Of a DNA stretch of 64,000 bases, positions 1 through 7,109 are shown one piece after another. The notes under the pieces were generated by a model, which saw nothing but the letters and a program-made list of their open reading frames with translations, searched no databases and was not told where the DNA came from. The stretch covers positions 1 through 64,000 of the forward strand of contig DASUTU010000123.1 of the NCBI GenBank assembly GCA_036374435.1, in the 5' to 3' direction. The position numbers and the translations under genes were made by a program. This DNA comes from CALGFI01 sp036374435. GTDB lineage: Bacteria; Actinomycetota; UBA4738; HRBIN12. Each line of letters starts with the position of its first letter. The first letter of the stretch is position 1.

Positions 1-1170
1 GTCGAACGACTCGAGCACCACGGGGACCAGGCCCTCGTCGCGCTCCTCCAGAAGCGGGAGCAGGCTTCGGCCGTCCAGATCGGCCGGAACCCCCACCCCC
101 GCGAGACCGGCGATCGTCGGGGCGAGGTCGACCGTCGCGACGAGGGCGTCCTCGACGCGCCCGACGGCGCCCGGGTACCGCACCACCAACGGGACTCGGA
201 CACACTCGTCGTAGGGGCACGACTTCCGCACCCAACGATGTTCGCCGAAGGAGAAGCCGTTGTCCGAGACCACCACGATCATCGTGCGCTCGAGGGCTCC
301 GCGGGTGCGCAGCGCCCCCACGATGCGCTCGATCGCCTCGTCCACCGCGAGCAACGTCTCGAGCGACCGCCGTTGGTGGTCGAGGAGCGCCCCCCTCCCC
401 TCCTCGCCGAGGACCGGCAGCGCGCGAACCCACGCCGGTTTGTCCGAGACGTCCTCCTCCGCCACGGCGGGCCCCTCAACGATCGGCACGTCGGCCAACA
501 CGCCGGCGTGTCGCGGGGCCGGCGTCCACGGTGGGTGCGGGGCGGTCGGCGCCACCCACAGCAGGAACGGCCGATCCTCCGGCGCGTCCTCCACGAATCC
601 GACGGCGAGTCCGGCCAACACGTCGGTCAGGTAGTCGGCCTCGTCGTGGCCGTAGGAGACCGGCCGACCCTGCTCGATCAGCTCGTAGTCCACGTACGTG
701 CTGGTCTGCAGGCCCTGGCGTTTGCCCCACCACCGGTCCCACCCGGCGGGGACGGGCTCGCGACCGGGGAACGGATAACCGTTCAGGTACTTCCCGGCCA
801 GCCCGGTGAAGTAGCCGGAGTCTCGGAGCCACGCGGCGAGCGTGGTCGTCTCGTGCAGACGGGCGCCGTCGGCGTTCGTCAACACGCCGTGGGCGTGCGG
901 CAGCCGCCCGGTCAACATGGTGGCGCGGGAGGGACAACACACCGGCGAGCTCGCGAACGCATTTCGAAACACCACCCACGGCTCGTCGGGGTCGTCCAGG
1001 GCCGCGCTCAGGAACGGCATGGCCTCGGGCCGGATCGAGCCCGCGTGCTGGTCGTCGGTGACGATCACCACGACGTTCCAGCGTTCGTCGGGGTCGGAGG
1101 TGGTGCAGGCCGAGGTCGCCAGGGTCGTCCACGCGACCGCGAGGGCCGCGAGCGCGCGACGCGCCGTCAT
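1..1170 (-). CDS. Sulfatase (alkaline-phosphatase superfamily), C-terminus cut off by the window edge
   Basis: Family role: hydrolysis of sulfate esters with a formylglycine nucleophile. Translation of the minus strand gives about 390 residues before the window ends. The first residues look like a signal peptide (Arg-rich start, Ala/Leu core, Cys at residue 22), so the enzyme is probably exported and may be lipid-anchored. The mature part opens with NVVVIVTDDQ, whose Asp pair is the metal-binding start of sulfatases. The motif CCPSR at residues 78-82 fits C-x-P-S-R, with Cys78 the expected formylglycine site. Further in, SDNGFSFGEH is the second metal-binding region. The ATG overlaps the stop of the upstream methyltransferase as ATGA, so the two are translationally coupled. 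The substrate is unknown, and no sulfatase-maturing enzyme is visible nearby. Confidence 0.88.
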   Translation of the reverse strand, partial: MTARRALAALAVAWTTLATSACTTSDPDERWNVVVIVTDDQHAGSIRPEAMPFLSAALDDPDEPWVVFRNAFASSPVCCPSRATMLTGRLPHAHGVLTNADGARLHETTTLAAWLRDSGYFTGLAGKYLNGYPFPGREPVPAGWDRWWGKRQGLQTSTYVDYELIEQGRPVSYGHDEADYLTDVLAGLAVGFVEDAPEDRPFLLWVAPTAPHPPWTPAPRHAGVLADVPIVEGPAVAEEDVSDKPAWVRALPVLGEEGRGALLDHQRRSLETLLAVDEAIERIVGALRTRGALERTMIVVVSDNGFSFGEHRWVRKSCPYDECVRVPLVVRYPGAVGRVEDALVATVDLAPTIAGLAGVGVPADLDGRSLLPLLEERDEGLVPVVLESFD

Positions 1171-1916
1171 GCCGGGCGTTTCCGCAGCTTCCAGATGTTC
1201 TCGGAGGGGAAGCGGCGAGCCCAGGCCAACGGCGCGAACCACGGGTAGGTCGTACGCGCCCCCGCTGGGGGTCGCGGCTCGATCAGATCCTCGACCTCGA
1301 GGCCGTGAGCCCGGAACAGCCGGATCCACTCGCCGAAGGGCAACATGAAGTCCACGGTCTCCTGGTCCCACGGACGCATGTCGAAGTAGTCGCGGGACAG
1401 CCGGTCGGTGACGCGGTGTTTCGTGTCGTCCCAGCAGACGAAGTGGATGGGGCTCGAGTGGCCGAACGCCAACAGTCCTCCGGGCCGCAGCACCCGCGCT
1501 GCCTCGGGGACGGTTCGCCAGGGGTCGGCGAACGTCATGGCCCCGTGATCGCACATGACCACGTCGAACCGCTCGTCGGCGAACGGGAGGCGTTCGGCGT
1601 CCCCGGCCACGAACGGCACGCGGCGGCGGACGAGCCGGGAGGCGTGTTCGAGCTGGCGGATCGACAGGTCGAGCCCCACCGGCCGGGCGCCCATCTTCGC
1701 GAGCCACCTCGACCACTGGCCGCCCCCGCATCCGAGCTCGAGGACGTCCCTGCCGCGGACGGCGCCGAGCACCCGCAGGCGCGACTCGGGGATCGACCAC
1801 ACCCCCCAGGCGGGGGTCCGGCGGCCGAGCTGGGCGGCGTGTTCGGCCTGGTACCGAGCGCTCTCCGCGTCCCAGTACCGGCGGTTCTTGCGGACGTGGC
1901 GGGCGCTCCGGCTCAC
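1167..1916 (-). CDS. Class I SAM-dependent methyltransferase (methyltransferase 11 type)
   Basis: This 249-residue protein has the Rossmann methyltransferase core. The SAM-binding loop VLELGCGGG lies near residue 60, followed by a GLDLS acidic-loop segment and the ARVLRPGG motif typical of methyltransferase-11 enzymes. The longer reading frame upstream is only the shadow of the preceding gene. The chosen GTG start overlaps the MogA-XdhC stop as GTGA, and the predicted N-terminus (RKNRRYWDAESARYQAEH) is typical of the family. The sulfatase start overlaps its stop. The acceptor cannot be told from sequence. Coupling to a MogA-XdhC gene suggests co-expression but not necessarily a molybdopterin role. 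Confidence 0.85.
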   Translation of the reverse strand: MSRSARHVRKNRRYWDAESARYQAEHAAQLGRRTPAWGVWSIPESRLRVLGAVRGRDVLELGCGGGQWSRWLAKMGARPVGLDLSIRQLEHASRLVRRRVPFVAGDAERLPFADERFDVVMCDHGAMTFADPWRTVPEAARVLRPGGLLAFGHSSPIHFVCWDDTKHRVTDRLSRDYFDMRPWDQETVDFMLPFGEWIRLFRAHGLEVEDLIEPRPPAGARTTYPWFAPLAWARRFPSENIWKLRKRPA

Positions 1917-3139
1917 CCGGCGTCCAGCCAGCCGCCGTCGCGCTCGTGGCGGGCCGCCACGATGCCCGCGGCGATCGAGAGCGCGATCTCCTCCGGCCGG
2001 CGACCCCCGAGGTCCAACCCCACCGGCGACCGGATCCGGCCGATCGCGACCTCGTCGAGCCCCATCGCGCGGAGCTCCTCGAGGTAGGGGCCGACGTGCC
2101 CGCGGCTGCCCATCACCCCCACGAAGCGCGCCGGCGAGCGCACGACCTCGGCGAGGAGCTCGGCGATGCCGGGCTCGTCGTGATCGGTGAAGACGACGTC
2201 GGTGCGTTCGTCGAGCTCGACGTCCCCGGTCGTGGAGGCGACCCGGCCGGGCTCGGCGCGGTCGCGAGCGGTGACGCGTTCGGCCCGCGGCTCGAGCAGC
2301 ACGGTCTCGTCGCCGAGGACCGCGGCGTGCCGGCGGAGCTCCCGCGCCACGTCGGTGGCCGAGACCACCACGAGGGTGGACCGCAATGTCGGCGGGTCGA
2401 AGAACACGACCACCTCGCCCTGCTCGTGGGTGTAGCGGAGGCTCCGCGGGGTGCCGGCCTTTGCGATCTGCGCGGCGTCGCGGACGGCGGCCTCGTCGAA
2501 CTCGGCGCACCCGAGGGTGCCGTGCACCTCCCCTCCGGGGACGATGCGCATGGCGTTGCCCACCGCGCAGGGCGGGGAGCCCATGACCTCGACCGCCCGC
2601 ACGTCCACCCAGCGCCGAGGAGCTTCGGGTTCGCGGCGATGCCCGGTGGGGTGTTCGCCGGTTCGGCCGCCGAGCACCTCGACGGCGTGGGGCAAGAGTG
2701 GCAGCACCGCCTCCAGGCTCTCTCGCACCCCGTTCGGGCTCCCCGGAAGGTTGACGATCAGCGTGCTCCGGCGCGTGCCGACGACCGCGCGGGACAGCGC
2801 CGCCAGCGGCGTCTTGTCGAGGCCGGCGCGGCGCATCAGCTCGGCCAGGCCCGGCGCCTCGCGGTCGAGCACGGCCCGGGTCGCTTCCGGGGTCACGTCG
2901 CGAGGCCCGAACCCCGTCCCGCCGGTGGTGACGACGAGAGGGATCGCGCGGGCGTCGGCGAGCTCACGCAGGAGCGACTCGATCTCGAGCTGCTCGTCCG
3001 GCACCACGGCGCGTTCGGCCACCTCGAACCCGGCCTCGGCCAGGAGGCGCTCGGCGGCATCGCCGGACTCGTCCACCCGGGTGCCGTGCGTGACGCCGTC
3101 GGAGACCGTGATCACCGCCGCCGTCCGAGGGACGTCCAT
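1913..3139 (-). CDS. MogA/MoaB-type molybdopterin adenylyltransferase fused to an XdhC/CoxI maturation domain
   Basis: Two molybdenum-cofactor domains lie in one 408-residue chain. Residues 5-160 are MogA/MoaB-like: ITVSDG near the start, the TTGGTGFGPRD loop at 71-81 and LPGSPNGV at 131-138. That family adenylylates molybdopterin or binds its precursor. Residues 175-395 are XdhC/CoxI-like, with an N-terminal segment around Cys191 and Cys211 and the C-terminal GSRGHVGPYLEEL and RIRSPVGLDLGG segments. XdhC proteins bind Moco and hand it to xanthine-dehydrogenase or CO-dehydrogenase type enzymes after sulfuration. No molybdenum hydroxylase subunit is in the window, so the client must lie elsewhere. 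The gene heads a coupled operon with the methyltransferase and sulfatase and lies 1.6 kb from moaA. Confidence 0.87.
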   Translation of the reverse strand: MDVPRTAAVITVSDGVTHGTRVDESGDAAERLLAEAGFEVAERAVVPDEQLEIESLLRELADARAIPLVVTTGGTGFGPRDVTPEATRAVLDREAPGLAELMRRAGLDKTPLAALSRAVVGTRRSTLIVNLPGSPNGVRESLEAVLPLLPHAVEVLGGRTGEHPTGHRREPEAPRRWVDVRAVEVMGSPPCAVGNAMRIVPGGEVHGTLGCAEFDEAAVRDAAQIAKAGTPRSLRYTHEQGEVVVFFDPPTLRSTLVVVSATDVARELRRHAAVLGDETVLLEPRAERVTARDRAEPGRVASTTGDVELDERTDVVFTDHDEPGIAELLAEVVRSPARFVGVMGSRGHVGPYLEELRAMGLDEVAIGRIRSPVGLDLGGRRPEEIALSIAAGIVAARHERDGGWLDAG

Positions 3140-3173
3140 CGACGCACATCCTAGGACGCGCCGCTCCGAGCGC

Positions 3174-4403
3174 TCAGGCTCCCCACACGTCGAGCTGCCG
3201 CCGGGTGAGCGCCGGAGTCCTTCCGAGCGGCCCGAACGCCCACGCCTTCAGCAGGGCCAGGCCGCCCCCGCCGAGCGCCAGCCCGGCACCGACCGCCGCC
3301 GACCCGCCGCCGATCCATCCGGCGCCGCCCAGCGCGAGCAGCGCCACCCCGACGTTGAACGTGACCACCTGCAGCGTCCCGCCGAGCTCGATCGCGGCGA
3401 GCTGGCGGCGGCGGTCGTCCGGATGACCGGGGTGGGCCATCGGGAGCAGGTATTGCCACGCGCCGAGCAGCGTCTGGAGCACCCACCCGGCGACGAACAC
3501 GGCCAGGAACACCTCGCGGTGCCGGGCGAACGACGCGGCGCCGCCGGCGAGGACCACCGGGAGGGTCAGCGATCCGGCCACGAACCAGGCCAGGGCGAAC
3601 AAGAGGTGCTTCGCGGCGACGGGGACCGGCCAGCGGCGCGGCGTGCGGACGCTTCGAACCGCCATCCACGCCACGCCGAGAGCGCCGAGTGCGACCGCGA
3701 TCCCCCCGGCGGCCGCGACCGGGGCCACGCCCACCCCGAGGCCGAACGCCGTCCCCGCGACGCCGGTCCCGAGCGCCACCCCGGTGGCGGTCCCGTGCCA
3801 CGCGGGCATCCGGATGCGAAGGACGGTCGGGAGCAGCGTGACGAGCGTCCCCACGATCGTGAACGACGCCCACCCCAAGACGTTCAGCGTGAGGTGGGCC
3901 TGGCGGACGGCCACCCAGCCCCGCCCCGGCATCGCTCGGGAGCCGAGCAGCGCCCCGAGCGTGCCGCCGGCGAGGACGGCGGCGACCGCGGCCAGATACA
4001 TCGCGATCGGCAAGGGGTGCCGTCGGTTGAGGCCGATCCACCGCGCTCGGACCACCAGCCAGCCGAGGACGGCGGCCGATGCCACGAACACGGTCCCGCC
4101 GGCGGCCACCAGGCCGGTGCGGCCGAGAGGGTGTCCCGCGGCCAGCAGCAGGACCCCGACGTTCAGCGCCCCGAACTGGGTTCCGACCAGCCACCCGGCG
4201 GGGGCGGGGGCCGCGGTCAAGGTGAGGGCGAAGTTCTGCATCGCCCCGGCGATGGCCACCGAGACCGCGCCGGCCAACGCCAGGTGCAGCGGCAGCCACA
4301 ACCCGAGGCGGTCGCTCTCGGGCAGCAGGAGCGACAGGGCGGCGGCGGTGAGCCAAAGGCGGGCGGCCGCCTGGTACCAACGGATCGTGGTCCGCGCGTT
4401 CAC
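3174..4403 (-). CDS. Polytopic membrane protein resembling the heme-copper/NnrS-like integral domain
   Basis: The 409-residue protein is almost entirely hydrophobic, with about 12 predicted membrane helices. Conserved-looking histidines sit in helices (HLALAGAVS near residue 40 and RQAHLTLNVLGW near 167, followed by GTLVTLLPTVLR). From memory this pattern matches the membrane domain fused to some actinobacterial copper nitrite reductases and relates loosely to NnrS or heme-copper subunit I folds. That is family recollection, not proof, and no copper oxidase domain is attached here. A GTG start at 4403 is the first in-frame start clear of the divergent small gene. Placement between Moco genes hints at respiratory or nitrogen-oxide metabolism, but the function is unassigned. 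Confidence 0.6.
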   Translation of the reverse strand: MNARTTIRWYQAAARLWLTAAALSLLLPESDRLGLWLPLHLALAGAVSVAIAGAMQNFALTLTAAPAPAGWLVGTQFGALNVGVLLLAAGHPLGRTGLVAAGGTVFVASAAVLGWLVVRARWIGLNRRHPLPIAMYLAAVAAVLAGGTLGALLGSRAMPGRGWVAVRQAHLTLNVLGWASFTIVGTLVTLLPTVLRIRMPAWHGTATGVALGTGVAGTAFGLGVGVAPVAAAGGIAVALGALGVAWMAVRSVRTPRRWPVPVAAKHLLFALAWFVAGSLTLPVVLAGGAASFARHREVFLAVFVAGWVLQTLLGAWQYLLPMAHPGHPDDRRRQLAAIELGGTLQVVTFNVGVALLALGGAGWIGGGSAAVGAGLALGGGGLALLKAWAFGPLGRTPALTRRQLDVWGA

Positions 4404-4460
4404 CCCCGAGAGCCTAGCTACCGGCGTGTAGCGTTCGGACGTGCGACGAGGGAGGAACGT

Positions 4461-4697
4461 ATGGAGTGGATCGACGAGCTGGCCGAGGCGCTCGGCGAGG
4501 AGCCGCTCTCGGCCGAGCAGACGACGCGGCTGCTGAGCTCGGCACGGGCGGTGGCCCACCGCGTGGAGCGCCGCGTGACGCCCCTCGCGGCGTTCCTGCT
4601 CGGCGTCGCGGTGGGCCGCCGGACGGCCGCCGAGCGGGACCTCGCTCTCGCGGAGGTCCTCGAAGCACTGGAGGCCCGCCTGCCCTCGGACCACTGA
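4461..4697 (+). CDS. DUF6457 small protein, Moco-cluster associated
   Basis: The 78-residue helical protein begins MEWIDELAEAL and contains a central hydrophobic stretch (PLAAFLLGVAVGR, residues 41-53). It matches the small actinobacterial DUF6457 family, which commonly neighbours molybdenum-cofactor genes. The ribosome-binding site GGGAGGAA ends four bases before the ATG. moaA begins 26 bp downstream on the same strand, so the two probably share a transcript. The biochemical role is unknown; context suggests Moco synthesis or delivery. Confidence 0.7.
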   Translation: MEWIDELAEALGEEPLSAEQTTRLLSSARAVAHRVERRVTPLAAFLLGVAVGRRTAAERDLALAEVLEALEARLPSDH

Positions 4698-4723
4698 CGA
4701 GGATCGGGGTACGCTGGAGGTTC

Positions 4724-5752
4724 ATGTCCGAGACCTGGCTGCCGCCGTCCACCCCACCCCCGCCGTCCGGGCCGCTCGTCGACACGTTCGGGCGGGTCGC
4801 CGACGACCTGCGGATCTCGGTGACGGACCGCTGCAACTTCCGCTGCACGTATTGCATGCCGGCCGAGGGCCTGGCCTGGCTCCCGAAGTCGGAGATCCTC
4901 ACGTTCGAGGAGCTCACGCGGCTGCTGCGGCTGTTCGTCCGGCTGGGGATCGGATCGGTCAAGGTCACCGGCGGCGAGCCCACGGTCCGGGCCGACCTCC
5001 CGGACCTGGTCCGGATGTTCCGCGAGGCGGCGCCCGGCATCGACCTGTCGATGACGACCAACGGCGTGTTGCTCGACCGGCTCGCGGTTCCGCTTGCCGA
5101 GGCGGGCCTGGACCGCGTCACGATCTCGCTCGACTCGCTCCTGCGCCACCGGTTCCAGGAGATGACCCGCCGGGACGCCCTCGACCGCGTGCTCGCGGGC
5201 GTCCGGGCCGCCGAGGCGGCCGGCCTGGTGCCGATCAAGATCAACTGCGTCGTGATCGGCGGTACGAACGACGAGGAGGTCGTGGACTTCGCCGCGTGGT
5301 CCCGGGAGCACGGTCACGTCGTCCGGTTCATCGAATACATGCCGCTCGACGCCGACCACGCGTGGGAGCGAGCCAAGGTGGTGCCCTCGGCCCGGATCCT
5401 CGACGCCATCGACGCGGTGTATCCGCTGCGGCCCGCGGGGCCGGACCACGAACCGGCCACCAGCTACCGCTTCGCCGACGGTTCCCCCGGAGGGATCGGG
5501 GTGATCGGGAGCGTGACCGAGCCCTTCTGCGAGAGCTGCAACCGGCTTCGGCTGACCGCCGAAGGCGAGGTGCGCTCGTGCCTGTTCGCGCTCGAGGAGA
5601 CCGACCTGCGGGGTCCGATGCGTGAGGGCGCGAGCGACGCCGAGCTCGAGTCGTCGATCAGAACGACCGTCTGGCGCAAGTGGTCCGGCCATCGGATCAA
5701 CCACCCGGACTTCGTGCAGCCCGAACGCAGCATGTCCGCGATCGGCGGCTGA
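4724..5752 (+). CDS. moaA: GTP 3',8-cyclase MoaA
   Basis: A radical-SAM enzyme that, with MoaC, converts GTP to cyclic pyranopterin monophosphate, the first step of molybdenum cofactor synthesis. The 342-residue protein carries the N-terminal cluster motif CNFRCTYC (Cys37, Cys41, Cys44) and the SAM-binding VTGGEP. The C-terminal second-cluster motif FCESCNRLRLT is followed by a third Cys in SCLF. The C-terminus ends in Gly-Gly, the tail that MoaA needs for activity. Length is normal. The ATG at 4724 follows GGAGG; the longer upstream frame belongs to the DUF6457 gene. The gene converges on the CRP/FNR regulator with a single base between the stops. Confidence 0.96.
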   Translation: MSETWLPPSTPPPPSGPLVDTFGRVADDLRISVTDRCNFRCTYCMPAEGLAWLPKSEILTFEELTRLLRLFVRLGIGSVKVTGGEPTVRADLPDLVRMFREAAPGIDLSMTTNGVLLDRLAVPLAEAGLDRVTISLDSLLRHRFQEMTRRDALDRVLAGVRAAEAAGLVPIKINCVVIGGTNDEEVVDFAAWSREHGHVVRFIEYMPLDADHAWERAKVVPSARILDAIDAVYPLRPAGPDHEPATSYRFADGSPGGIGVIGSVTEPFCESCNRLRLTAEGEVRSCLFALEETDLRGPMREGASDAELESSIRTTVWRKWSGHRINHPDFVQPERSMSAIGG

Positions 5753-5753
5753 G

Positions 5754-6476
5754 CTACGCTCCCGCGTCGACCGCCGCCAGCCGGGCGAGCCCCGCGATGT
5801 TCTTGAGCACGAACCGGCGTCCCTCCCGCTCAACGAACCCTCGCCGCTGGAAGTCCGAGAGGATCCGGGTGACGTTCTCGCGGCTTCCGCCGCAAAGGCT
5901 GGCGAGGTCGGCGTGGGTCACGACCGCGGGAACGACGGCCCCGTTCTCGGGAAGCTCGTCGAGCGAGGGAGCGACGAGCTGGAGCAAACGCTTCGCCACG
6001 CGCCCCTTGAGATCGAGGTAGAGCAGGTCCTCGACGAAGGCCTCCTGCGCTTGGACCTGGCGGGCCAGGGCCCGCAGCAACGCCAGCGCGGCGGCCGGCT
6101 CGTCGGTCAGGAACTCGAGGAACGTGGCGGCCGATACCCGCCACACCGTGGACTCCTCAAGAGCGATCCCGGCCCCGGTGCGCGGCATCCCGCCCAGGAC
6201 TCCCAGCTCACCGAAGAACTGCGAGCGGTCCAGCGTCGTGTGGAGCTGCCGATGCCCGCCGACGGAGAGCGAGCTGATCTCGACGCGGCCGTCCACCAGG
6301 AAGAACACGTCCGGGGACTCTTCGCCCTGATGGAAGAGGTAGGTCCCTCGCCGATACGTCCGGATCGATCCGCGTTCCGCCAGGCGGGCCACGGTCTCCC
6401 GGGACGCGTCCTGCAAGAGTGGTGCGCCGGCCATCTCGTCGACGAGGGCGGCGGATCGGACGGTGGCTGCGCGCAC
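5754..6476 (-). CDS. CRP/FNR family transcriptional regulator
   Basis: This 240-residue DNA-binding regulator has a cyclic-nucleotide-binding beta-roll (about residues 20-135). Its phosphate-binding cassette FGELGVLGGMPRTGAG is followed by a dimerisation helix and a C-terminal winged helix (about 150-230). The recognition helix GGSRENVTRILSDF is the FNR/CRP type. The N-terminal FNR cysteine cluster is absent, so oxygen sensing by Fe-S is unlikely; cAMP or another effector is more plausible. It starts with GTG. Two palindromes close to the CRP consensus TGTGA-N6-TCACA lie 0.35 kb upstream and could be its targets. Confidence 0.9.
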   Translation of the reverse strand: MRAATVRSAALVDEMAGAPLLQDASRETVARLAERGSIRTYRRGTYLFHQGEESPDVFFLVDGRVEISSLSVGGHRQLHTTLDRSQFFGELGVLGGMPRTGAGIALEESTVWRVSAATFLEFLTDEPAAALALLRALARQVQAQEAFVEDLLYLDLKGRVAKRLLQLVAPSLDELPENGAVVPAVVTHADLASLCGGSRENVTRILSDFQRRGFVEREGRRFVLKNIAGLARLAAVDAGA

Positions 6477-6526
6477 GAACCGAAAGCGTAGTCAACCGCT
6501 CGCCCGAGGCATAGCCCGCACATGAC

Positions 6527-6556
6527 GGCGGACCCGCCTCTCAGGGCGGGTCCGCC
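6527..6556 (-). terminator. Perfect 12-bp GC hairpin downstream of the small basic protein gene
   Basis: A perfect inverted repeat with 12-bp arms (6527-6538 and 6545-6556) and a 6-base loop lies between the stop of the 46-residue gene and the start of the CRP/FNR gene. It has no T-run on the minus strand, so it is a terminator or mRNA-stabilising hairpin of the GC-only kind common in actinobacteria. Confidence 0.55.
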
Positions 6557-6578
6557 GAGGGATTCGACCGAGGTTCGG

Positions 6579-6719
6579 CTATCTCGCCGCGCGCTTCGTG
6601 ACGCGCTTGGAGACGCGCTTCAGCGACCGCTTCGTCACGCGGGTCGCCGCCGCCTTCTTCTCGCCGCCCTTCGTGCTCTTGGAGGGCGCCGCCTTCGGCG
6701 TGATCTTCTTCTCCGCCAC
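6579..6719 (-). CDS. 46-residue Lys/Arg-rich small protein
   Basis: A very basic small protein with about 19 Lys/Arg in 46 residues. The N-terminal half is Lys/Ala/Pro-rich (AEKKITPKAAPSKST). The C-terminal half is a near-repeat of basic triplets (TKRSLKRVSKRVTKRAAR). The composition resembles histone-H1-like or HU C-terminal tails that bind nucleic acid. A GTG start at 6719 follows the purine-rich GAGGGGGGTGAGCAG. It lies downstream of the DUF2180/M50 genes on the same strand, separated by CRP-like palindromes and a hairpin, and it has its own terminator-like hairpin. It could be a nucleoid or RNA-binding peptide, or a substrate of the neighbouring peptidase; both are inference. Confidence 0.6.
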   Translation of the reverse strand: MAEKKITPKAAPSKSTKGGEKKAAATRVTKRSLKRVSKRVTKRAAR

Positions 6720-6782
6720 CTGCTCACCCCCCTCGCCACGTCCGGGCCCTTGGGCCACTCCTGCTGGTCGGCATCCTGCACC

Positions 6783-6809
6783 GCCCGGCACATCCAAGAT
6801 GTGCCGGGC
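6783..6809. terminator. Perfect 12-bp hairpin in the intergenic region
   Basis: Arms 6783-6794 and 6798-6809 are perfectly complementary with a 3-base loop. The hairpin lies downstream of the DUF2180 stop (minus strand), so it most likely ends the M50/DUF2180 transcript. It has no T-run. The symmetry also allows an operator role. Confidence 0.45.
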
Positions 6810-6823
6810 GTCACCACCTCCGG

Positions 6824-6863
6824 CGTGACGTGTGTCACACGGGGGGATGTGACGCCCGTCACA
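6824..6863. promoter_or_regulatory. Two tandem CRP-type palindromes
   Basis: Positions 6848-6863 read TGTGACGCCCGTCACA, an exact match to the CRP consensus TGTGA-N6-TCACA. Positions 6824-6839 read CGTGACGTGTGTCACA, one base from it. The centres are 24 bp apart. They lie between the M50/DUF2180 operon and the small basic protein gene, upstream of the latter, in the same locus as a CRP/FNR regulator gene. The sequence match is direct; binding by that regulator is inferred. Confidence 0.6.
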
Positions 6864-6865
6864 CG

Positions 6866-7084
6866 TCAGGGGTCCGTCTCGACCTCGGGGAGATCGATCG
6901 GGTCCGGCCGGGGGGTGCAGGCACCGCAGTAGAGCGCGTCCTCCACGACGAGGGCTCGCGTCGTGTTCGCGCCTCGGAAGAGCTCCAGGATGAACGGCTG
7001 GGTCTCGACGTGGTCCTCACAGACGCCGCGGCCGCAGAAGCGACAGCTCCCCACGGCGGTTCGTCGGCAGTGCCAGCAGTCCAT
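6866..7084 (-). CDS. Small zinc-ribbon protein (DUF2180-like)
   Basis: The 72-residue protein starts MDCWHC and continues CRFCGRGVCEDH, with a further CGAC near residue 53. These Cys/His pairs would bind one or two zinc ions, as in the DUF2180 family of archaea and actinobacteria. The gene begins 25 bp after the M50 protein stop on the same strand, so they probably form an operon. No function is known for the family; a redox-sensing or protein-binding role is possible. Confidence 0.65.
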   Translation of the reverse strand: MDCWHCRRTAVGSCRFCGRGVCEDHVETQPFILELFRGANTTRALVVEDALYCGACTPRPDPIDLPEVETDP

Positions 7085-7109
7085 CGCCCTCCTCCCGCCC
7101 GATCCCGGG

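Noticed and set aside
1917..2510. N-terminal extension of the methyltransferase
   Set aside because: It is a shadow of the XdhC coding sequence; the GTG at 1916 with the GTGA overlap gives a normal-length methyltransferase.
4461..4723. N-terminal extension of MoaA into the DUF6457 region
   Set aside because: The upstream part is out of frame with the DUF6457 gene and lacks MoaA similarity; the ATG at 4724 has GGAGG.
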